64,000 nucleotides of DNA. Origin: Theocolax elegans (lineage: Eukaryota; Arthropoda; Insecta; Hymenoptera; Cerocephalidae). A program made the position numbers and the translations under genes. Under the pieces are notes generated by a model. The model saw nothing but the letters and a program-made list of their open reading frames with translations. It was not told where the DNA came from and ran no database searches. Each line of letters opens with the position of its first letter. Positions within the stretch are counted from its first letter, which is position 1. The stretch is taken from assembly GCA_026168455.1 (NCBI GenBank), contig CM047430.1, positions 5,665,448 through 5,729,447 on the forward strand. Direction: 5' to 3'. Positions 55,866 through 64,000 of the stretch are shown here, in pieces.

Positions 55866-58100
55866 GTGAGTCCAATAAAATAATTTCCAAATGTAAATCG
55901 GATACTTCCGAAGTATTTGAAACACTAGGGATTTCATCTGAAGCCCGAATGGCCCAGCTTATGCGTGAATCACGCAAAGCTAGGGATATTCGTCGGGAAA
56001 CAAAGAAGCTTCCGATTGCGGCAGTGTATGCCCAATTGTAGCATCTGAGTTTGAACGCAAATGCCGAAGAGGCGGAGTGCCGCGAACGCCTTTTGCGTCA
56101 CGGGATTAGATGTGTAGACATTAATCTGGAAATTCCATGGTTCCCAGAGTACGATGAGAATGTAAGGGCAGAGCCTGCATATAAACCTCTAGTATATCAG
56201 GCACTGTGGGAAATTAGGAAACCTCGTTCCAGGAAAGGAAGTGTGGTCCCATCAGGAACGGAAGTTTCCTGCGAGTCCGAAATGTCGGATCGCGAAAGGG
56301 TTGCTAAGGACAGAGCACCCATTCTTGAAGAAGATAGAGCGCAGTCACCAAGTGGTCGGTCTAGAAACTCGCCAATGAGTACTGCACAAAGCCCAAGGGT
56401 AGCATCAACAGGTGATATACTTAAACGGTTTGGTGAGGTACCGGCAACAAACACGACCACGACTGCAATGCCTTATGTTTGTTTCGATGGCTGCAACCTT
56501 GTGCATAACCACTACGTCGACGGTTACAACCGCGATGACTGCTCACCTCGGAGGTTTTTATGCACCCGCACATTACATCTCAATTGGGGACCAGAGAAAC
56601 AGCGGACATCTTGGCACTAGAGAGAGTGAAGTGCCAACACAACATTTTGGCTTGGGTTCGCAGGCGGAAGCCGACCGTCGTACGTCACGAAGATACACCT
56701 CTAGACAATACGACAACAGGCAGCCCGAGGCTAACACAACAGAACGTCAATTTGTTGATGATAGGAATGGATATGACCTTCCTAACGACGTTAGCGTTCA
56801 ATCTTACGAAAAACCGAGGTTTGAACCGAGACGTCGTGAGACCTCTTCTAATACTTGTGAGGAATAAGATAGAAGAGAGAGGCGTGTGTATACGACTCCA
56901 ACCAGAAAACCACGACACAACCGTTCTGTGAGTAGAGCCTCAAGCAACAATGAACGTCGTGAGAGCTTTACGGAGAGACGTACTCAGAAACTACATTCGA
57001 ACCGTAAAGTCGACGACCGAGCACAGCCGGAAATTCCGGAGCAAGGTCACAAAGAGAGGTCGGATAGAAGTATAGAAACGCTTCGAGAGAAACGTGCGGT
57101 GGCTACTTGCGATCAGTGTACTCAGACGGATTCGTCCGATGGGTATCAGTCAGATCGCGAACCTACTCTGCGTATCTGAAACATGTCCTTTGATGGTGAG
57201 ACCAAAAAAGATGCGGAAGAATTTCTGAACCGTTTGCACGAGTTCAAAAATGACAACAAGTTCTCAGATCGCAAGATGTTCAGTGCCCTGCCTAATATGT
57301 TCTCAAAATCAGCTCTGTTCTGGTATAGAACAGTTCAGCCATCTCTTCGAGATTGGCGTGATTTTGAGATCGAGTTCCTAAATGAGTATGGCCGTATAAT
57401 AAATGACGAAGATTTCCTCATGGAACTTCGATCAAGAACACAAAATGAGGGAGAAAAGGCTACGACGTTCTTGAACTGTTTCAGAGCGATCGTAAATAAG
57501 TTTAAATGCCCTGCCTCATTAGAACAACGGGTGAAGATAGCCTACTCGCAGATGAGGCAAGATTACCGTAGGTACATACCAGTACGACAAATCAGGAATT
57601 TCTCTGATTTGACAAGCTACGGTAAAGAGTATGAGCAGCATTTAACATGGGACACGAAATTCTCCAGGTCCAACGTTAAGCGCGAGAAGCTCGTACCAGA
57701 AGCTTTTCCGAAACAGAGTGGTGGAGCACGAGTTTCGGGTAAAGTAGCGACTGTTACCGAAAATAGTAAGGATGAGTCTTCTCATTCAAATAAACAGTCG
57801 TCTAAGAAAACTATTAAGAAGAAGAGCAAGAAAAGTGCGAAAAACTCGCCAAACTCTTCTTCAAGCGAATACGAAGCAGCCACTGGGTACAGTACTTCCA
57901 ACGTCGCTAACAGTTTTCAGCAACGATACGGTAAATCGAATAATGGAGTGAGTGCCCGCAATTCAAAATCCGTATCGTACATGCTGAGTGTAAGGATCGT
58001 AAACGATCTGGGGATTCCACAGTTGGAAAAGTTCTTAGAATACAACCTGCCAATCCCACCCGAGCTTTGCAAGGTAAAACAGAACAAGAAACCTTATTAA
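55866..58100 (+). pseudogene. gag: Gypsy-type gag of the second element
   Basis: The frame begins near 55866 (SSEARMAQLMRESRKARD), meets an in-frame TAG at 56039, and continues 56051-56550 with a Cys/His patch (CFDGCNLVHNHY). It shifts frame near 56540 into a long Arg/Ser-rich region with in-frame stops at 56865 and 57177. The gag domain follows uninterrupted at 57183-58100: DAEEFLNRLHEFKNDNKFSD, FSKSALFWYRTVQPSL, DWRDFEIEFL, then a Ser/Lys-rich tail. No CCHC knuckle is readable at the end. Confidence 0.7.
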
Positions 58101-58499
58101 ACCAACAAAAGCGTGAGGCTAACGATTGGGCTAAGGAACTCCAAAGGCAAATATACTCTGGTATCAGAGATATAATTGGTGAAGAAGGCCTAAAGTGATC
58201 GTTATCTCAGCCGCTTAGCACCATCGGAGTGAACGACCTTGGTTGTTGCTCATCGTCAACCCGTTGTGACTCACCTAGTAAAGAGGACAAGAAGGCCTTG
58301 GTGGAGAAGGAAATTGTCCTCAACAACGAGCCCTTGGTGGAGCAGTTAGTTGTCAATGGTGTGCATAACATGAACCGTACAAACTCGTTGCCGAGAAGTA
58401 CAGTTCAGAGGAAGGGGGGGCAGATGCCGTACCAAGTACGTCTAAAATGACGCACACGGAATCGACCCCTAACGACGATAGTCAAATCGATCAGATAAT

Positions 58500-59235
58500 T
58501 GCTGGAATCCAATCGGATAACCGACTTGGATAACCGATTTGGTACGACTCGGTAGAAAGGACTTTAAAGCATTTTTCGATCCTGGCGCCATGGTCTCTCT
58601 TGTATGATCAGATGTTGTCGAACAGTACAAGTTTAAATGGAGACCTGTTAAGGTTATCGTGAAAGGTGTGGCTGGACCAGCAACTTAAAGTCCTTGGCCT
58701 TATCGACATTCTATTCTGTGTAGAAGGCCTTGATGGCAATATCCAACTGAGAATTGTAGAGAATATTGAGCATTCCATCATTCTCGGTATGGATTTTCTA
58801 CAACATTGGAATATGGAAGTCAAATTAGGCGAAGCTATTTGGCGTATTGGCGAGAGTGATTGGAGACACTTCGTCAGAGATACATCTCATGACATCGATT
58901 CGAGGATTTCCGCTGAATGTGCTGGTATAATTGAGATACAGGACGACCAGCGGAAACAAGTCAAAGAGTTAGTTGAAAGCCTACTCTTGCGCTCGGGAGA
59001 CGTCCACGGCTTTACGACGTTAACGGAGCACCACATAGAGGTTGAGCCTGGTGCAAGACCGGTCCGTCATAAGCCGAGACGTATGTCTCCCAAGGTCCTC
59101 GAATTTGCCCAGAGTGAGGTCAAAAAGATGTTTGACAAGGGCATTATTCTTTCGCAAGGACGAAGGAAGTTATCGCTTCTGTATCGATTTTCGAGACCTT
59201 AAGGGGATTCCAAAGTCAATTTTTATCCTCCCTAC
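58500..59235 (+). pseudogene. pol: Gypsy-type protease and RT start, truncated
   Basis: A protease-like segment near 58560-58600 reads FFDPGAMVSLV where the family has Asp-Ser/Thr-Gly; the position of the catalytic serine or threonine is a proline here. 58666-59202 continues with IILGMDFLQHWNMEVK, TTLTEHHIEVEPGARPVRHK and FAQSEVKKMFDKGI. A frameshift near 59150 leads to YRFCIDFRDL, after which similarity stops at about 59235. The rest of pol, and any 3' LTR, are absent. Confidence 0.7.
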
Positions 59236-59799
59236 CTTATCGACTGAGTAAATCAAATAATCGATTATAATTAGATAATTATATTATTATACGGAGAAAT
59301 AAGAGTTCATTGCCCTTCGTATATGGATTATTTAAGTGTGTGCAAAATTTGGGACAGCAAAATTATCACGTTTTTGTTTAAACCCTTACCAAAAATTTTG
59401 ACTGTGCTGCGCCCGTCTCACATTTTTGGTAAGGGATTAAATACAAACGATATAATATTTTTGTCTCAAACTTTGTACATAGTTAACTTATTCATATACG
59501 AAGGGAAGTGTACTCATAAATATATTCAGTACATAAAAAAAAATAGTAGACTTTGATACCGCAACAGTAACAAAATAAAATCTTACGCCATAAATTACCG
59601 TTCGGTGGCGCTAGCGGTAGAAAGATACGAAGGTTACGCGAGCGCAGCAGCCGCTATCTTAGACTGTCGGCTGCACTGTAAACAGTCAACTTTTTTCAAA
59701 GTTGTCGATTGGACGTGCAAACATATTGATATGCACACACAGGGATCATGAAACAAAACTTTTATGTTTATAGGATAAACATTTAAGCAAATTAAATAA
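59236..59799. other. Spacer with a short inverted repeat before the satellite
   Basis: Apart from the 193-bp inverted repeat at 59313-59505, the interval holds a CpG-bearing stretch at 59590-59690 with inverted pieces (CTGTCGGCTGCACTGTAAACAG). No gene is recognised. Confidence 0.4.
59313..59505. repeat. 193-bp MITE-like inverted repeat
   Basis: CCCTTCGTATATG at 59313 is inverted at 59493-59505. Inner segments CCCTTACCAAAAATTTT and its near inverse around 59387-59440 also pair. Size and structure suit a MITE; no target duplication was identified. Confidence 0.55.
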
Positions 59800-61735
59800 C
59801 AGGCGCATTTTAGTACGCAGGAATAACCAAAATACTGAATGTCTATTATTAGTTGGAGAGTGGGGACTTCGTGGTGCGTGCGCTCCGTCGATCGCCTGCG
59901 TACACGCACCACAAAGTCATTTTTACCGCTCGATTCAACCCGTTTGATTATTATAAAAAAATCTTTCAGTATTCAATGTCGTCTTATTTTCTGATTACGT
60001 TAAATATTAAAGTAAATTAATTAACAGGCGCATTTTAATACGCAGGAATAACCAAAATACTGAATGTCTATTATTAGTTGGAGAGTGGGGACTTCGTGGT
60101 GCGTGCGCTCCGTCGATCGCCTGCGTACACGCACCACGAAGTCATTTTTACCACTCGATTCAACCCGTTTGATTATTATAGAAAAATCTTTCAGTATTCA
60201 ATGTCGTCTTATTTTTCTGAATAAGTTAAACATTTAAGTAAATTAATTAACAGGCGCATTTTAATACGCAGGAATAACCAAAATACTGAATGTCTATTAT
60301 TAGTTGGAGAGTGGGGACTTCGTGGTGCGTGCGCTCCGTCGATCGCCTGCGTACACGCACCACGAAGTCATTTTTACCGCTCGATTCAACCCGTTTGATT
60401 ATTATAGAAAAATCTTTCAGTATTCAATGTCGTCTTATTTTTCTGAATACGTTAAACTATTAAGTAAATTAATTAACAGGCGCATTTTAGTACGCAGGAA
60501 TAACCAAAATACTGAATGTCTATTATTAGTTGGAGAGTGGGGACTTCGTGGTGCGTGCGCTCCGTCGATCGCCTTCGTACACGCACCACAAAGTCATTTT
60601 TACCGCTCGATTCAACCCGTTTGATTATTATAAAAATATCTTTCAGTATTCAATGTCGTCTTATTTTCTGATTACGTTAAATATTAAAGTAAATTAATTA
60701 ACAGGCGCATTTTAGTACGCAGGAATAACCAAAATACTGAATGTCTATTATTAGTTGGAGAGTGGGGACTTCGTGGTGCGTGCGCTCCGTCGATCGCCTT
60801 CGTACACGCACCACGAAGTCATTTTTACCGCTCGATTCAACCCGTTTGATTATTATAGAAAAATCTTTCAGGTATTCAATGTCGTCTTATTTTTCTGAAT
60901 AAGTTAAACATTTAAGTAAATTAATTAACAGGCGCATTTTAATACGCAGGAATAACCAAAATACTGAATGTCTATTATTAGTTGGAGAGTGGGGACTTCG
61001 TGGTGCGTGCGCTCCGTCGATCGCCTGCGTACACGCACCACGAAGTCATTTTTACCGCTCGATTCAACCCGTTTGATTATTATAGAAAAATCTTTCAGTA
61101 TTCAATGTCGTCTTATTTTTCTGAATAAGTTAAACATTTAAGTAAATTAATTAACAGGCGCATTTTAGTACGCAGGAATAACCAAAATACTGAATGTCTA
61201 TTATTAGTTGGAGAGTGGGGACTTCGTGGTGCGTGCGCTCCGTCGATCGCCTGCGTACACGCACCACAAAGTCATTTTTACCGCTCGATTCAACCCGTTT
61301 GATTATTATAAAAATATCTTTCAGTATTCAATGTCGTCTTATTTTCTGATTACGTTAAATATTAAAGTAAATTAATTAACAGGCGCATTTTAGTACGCAG
61401 GAATAACCAAAATACTGAATGTCTATTATTAGTTGGAGAGTGGGGACTTCGTGGTGCGTGCGCTCCGTCGATCGCCTTCGTACATGCACCACGAAGTCAT
61501 TTTTACCGCTCGATTCAACCCGTTTGATTATTATAAAAAAAATCTTTTGGTATTCAATGTCGTCTTATTTTCTGATTACGTTAAATATTAGAGTAAATTA
61601 ATTAACAGGCGCATTTTAGTACGCAGGAATAACCAAAATACTGAATGTCTATTATTAGTTGGAGAGTGGGGACTTCGTGGTGCGTGCGCTCCGTCGATCG
61701 CCTGCGTACACGCACGACGAACTCGCATTTGTTGC
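59800..61735. repeat. 225-bp satellite array, 8 full units plus a partial one
   Basis: Units begin with CAGGCGCATTTTA at 59800, 60026, 60251, 60477, 60702, 60929, 61155, 61380 and 61606, a spacing of 225-227 bp. Each carries GACTTCGTGGTGCGTG, about 22 nt of loop and the inverse CACGCACCACGAAGTC (or with CAAAGTC), a GC-rich hairpin in an AT-rich unit. Unit variants alternate in a three-unit order. The last unit diverges after the hairpin. The ORFs repeated across it (for example at 61419 and 61645) are by-products of the repetition. Confidence 0.93.
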
Positions 61736-62130
61736 TCAATTCGCGTGTGTCACGTCAATCTAGAAAAATTAAAAATATTGCTGCTACGTGTATAAGATTT
61801 GAAATAAACAAATCTTTCCGTTATAAACTAACATTATATATAAAGATAAAACGTTTCTGAACGAAGTCCACGAGTGTCTCATCTCGGTCGTGATCCGACC
61901 CGTCTAGTCCGTGCGCGCATGCGCATTGCGTTGGAATCGACATGATGCGCGCGTACGACGTACGCCCGTGCGGTAATCTATCGATGTACGCGTACATTCG
62001 CGCTTCTTGCCGATCTGTCAACGGGTTTTACATTGTATTGCTTATGACATAGTGCTTTTTATTCAACACCGGCTCGCTATATGATTAAAGTGGAGTTGTG
62101 GATTTTGTTTAGAGGTAAGTTGCTTAGCCG
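61736..62130 (+). promoter_or_regulatory. Candidate host promoter and first exon
   Basis: A CpG-rich stretch (about 61860-62010) in AT-rich surroundings contains CGCGCATGCGCA at 61914-61925, which matches the NRF-1/Ewg consensus exactly. Downstream, TTTAGAGGTAAGTTGC at about 62109-62124 is a strong splice donor context. Together they suggest the promoter and first, non-coding exon of a gene reading to the right. No coding exon is visible before the window ends, so the gene is not identified. Confidence 0.35.
61914..61925. promoter_or_regulatory. NRF-1/Ewg-type site
   Basis: CGCGCATGCGCA fits YGCGCATGCGCR. In insects this palindrome is bound by Erect-wing-type factors in promoters. Binding here is inference. 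Confidence 0.4.
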
Positions 62131-62578
62131 TAAAGGAACTTTGTTATTTATATAGTTATATTACAAGTGAAAAGGTTGGTGTTCCCCTAACCTCTCAATT
62201 GATATCAGAAGGCAATTGTATACCTTTTTATGCATCCTTACTTCCTGTTTCCCATTATACCATTATTTAGTAGTTTGCTTTGTCAGATTTTTTAATATAT
62301 TCACAGAAAATCCTGCACTGGGCGTCAACAATCATCGGAGCCTATCTGAGTACGTGTTGCTGTTCCGTCAACAATCATCGGAGCCAATCTGAGTATGTGC
62401 TGTTGTTCCTAAGACTTGAACGCGGTGCAGCTCCTAGAAGATATACTACCCTTCAGCTACTGAGTGAGCTAATGATGGTGCTCATCCTCGTTCCTTGGGC
62501 TCGTTCCTAGTCAAAGAGTCTAATCATATGTGCTTTTTTCCATACTAGGAACGCTTGAATGCTGGATTCTGGAACTGG
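62131..62578. other. Interval with a 43-bp tandem duplication
   Basis: Holds two 43-bp units (62323-62365 and 62366-62409) starting CGTCAACAATCATCGGAGCC. The 76-residue frame across it (62280-62510) mostly reflects the duplication and has no recognisable domain. Confidence 0.5.
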
Positions 62579-64000
62579 TCGTAATTATTATATTTAATTT
62601 TAGTTATTAAAAAATTGAACAATTCATTAAACCTGTTGTCAACTCCATTGTGAGTAAAAGTGTCAATTATTTGTAACTATGCAAGTGCAGAACTGTAAGC
62701 CTAATTGCCCAGTCTATAATGAGTAATCAATCCTGCATTTATGGGATTAAGGCATTAAAAATATTTCAGTAGGTAACTGAATTTATAAAAAAGTTTTATG
62801 ATTATAAAAAAAATGATGAAAAGAAAAATGTTTTAAATGATGTAATTATAAGTAGCAGTATACAATTATTATTTATAAATATCTTACACGCTATTAAAAA
62901 ACATTTATTGGATTAAGATATTCTATAATTTGAGTTATAGAATAGGATTTTTCACGCAAGCCCAATGATGGCTAATAACTGTTCGTAGTTATTATATTTA
63001 ATTTTAGTTATTAAAAAATTGAACAATTCATTAAACCTGTTGTCAACTCCATTGTGAGTAAAAGTGTCAATTATTTGTAACTATGCAAGTGCAGAACTGT
63101 AAGCCTAATTGGCCAGTCTATAATGAGTAATCAATCCTGAATTTATGGGATTAAGGCATTAAAAATATTTCAGTAGGTAACTGAATTTATAAAAAAGTTT
63201 TATGATTATAAAAAAAATGATGAAAAGAAAAATGTTTTAAATGATGTAATTATAAGTAGCAGTATACAATTATTATTTATAAATATCTTACACGCTATTA
63301 AAAAACATTTATTGGACTAAGATATTCTATAATTTGAGTTATAGAATAGGATTTTTCACGCAAGCCCAATGATGGCTAATAACTGTTCGTAGTTATTATA
63401 TTTAATTTTAGTTATTAAAAAACTGAACAAGTTATTAAAATTGTTGTCACTCCATAGTGAGTAAAAGTATCAATTGCTTGTAATTGTGCAAGTGCAGAAC
63501 TGTAAGCCTAATTGCCCACTCTATAATGAGTAATCAATCCTGAATTTATCGGACTAAGGCATTAAAAATATTTCAGTACGTAACTGAATTTATAAAAAGT
63601 TTTATGATTATAAAAAAAATGATGAAAAGGAAAATGTTTCAATGATTTAATTATAAATAGCAGTACACAATTATTATTTATAATATCTACACGCTATTAA
63701 AAACATTTCTTGGAGTATTATAAGATATGATGAAAAGGAAAATGTTTCAATGATTTAATTATAAATAGCAGTACACAATTATTATTTATAAATATCTTAC
63801 ACGCTATTAAAAAACATTTATTGGAGTAAGATATTCTATAATTTGAGTTCGTAATTATTATATTTAATTTTAGTTAATAAAAAATTGAACAATTCATTAA
63901 AATTGTTGTCACTCCATAGTGAGTAAAAGTTTCAATTGCTTGTAACTATGCAAGTACAGAACTGTAAGTCTGATTGCCCACTCTATAATGAGTAATCAAT
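62579..64000. repeat. 404-bp tandem repeat array running off the window
   Basis: Units begin TCGTARTTATTATATTTAAT at 62579, 62983, 63387 and 63849. The first two spacings are exactly 404 bp. The third is 462 bp because of a local duplication of about 100 bp (63600-63720 repeated at 63725-63830). The units are AT-rich, with landmarks GCAAGTGCAGAACTGTAAG and TAATGAGTAATCAATCCTG. The first two units are nearly identical and the third and fourth more diverged. Non-coding satellite-like DNA. Confidence 0.92.

Noticed and set aside
59800..61735. CRISPR-like regular array
   Set aside because: Repeats of 225 bp without unique spacers in a eukaryotic context; it is a tandem satellite.

Overview
This window reads as insect nuclear DNA, most likely from a hymenopteran (ant or wasp). 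That guess rests on the transposon families and the AT-rich background; nothing here fixes the species. I find no complete host gene, no rRNA, no tRNA and no CRISPR array. Almost everything that can be explained is transposable element, in several nested layers, plus two satellite arrays at the right end.

Left third (1-17.1 kb). A repeat that looks like a spliced transcript (557-3012; second copy at 28160-29198) is split in its third intron by a 1.4 kb fold-back element. Next come two R1-clade non-LTR retrotransposons arranged head to head (3013-8480 on the minus strand, 8668-12716 on the plus strand). The left copy is interrupted exactly at its ORF stop codon by a 3.7 kb DNA transposon with TTAA target duplications and GGGGTCAAGCC terminal repeats. 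A second copy of that transposon lies at 13300-17053 in the opposite orientation. Both carry a truncated transposase of the family databases call 'Mutator-like transposase domain'; TTAA target plus G-rich ends point to the Kolobok superfamily.

Middle (17.7-37.7 kb, minus strand). A long Ty3/Gypsy-type element has gag (27675-24651), pol (24636-20821) and a third coding region (20623-18399) where an envelope gene might be expected. The third region is a coiled-coil, Cys-rich protein instead. Its pol frame has five in-frame stops and no frameshift. Beyond it lies a Jockey-type ORF1 fragment (29217-30121), then an almost intact non-LTR element (about 30780-36650). That element has ORF1, an uninterrupted 959-residue endonuclease/reverse transcriptase, and an unrecognised third ORF overlapping the RT ORF by 8 nt. 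A decayed R1-type RT follows (36830-37650).

37.9-43.0 kb is the oddest structure: four near-perfect palindromes of 0.95-1.66 kb, one after another, separated only by (TA)n. Three share related termini.

43-53 kb holds a 1.26 kb TTAA element with the C-terminal part of a related transposase, two defective copies of a CR1/L2-like non-LTR family, and an R1-type RT whose catalytic FADD box reads FAND. 53.8-59.2 kb is a 5' portion of a second Gypsy-type element cut off inside its RT.

59.8-61.7 kb is a 225-bp satellite whose every unit contains a GC-rich hairpin and whose variants follow a three-unit order. A CpG-rich segment with a consensus NRF-1/Ewg site and a splice donor (61.74-62.13 kb) is the only candidate host promoter. 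A 404-bp tandem array runs from 62579 off the end of the window.
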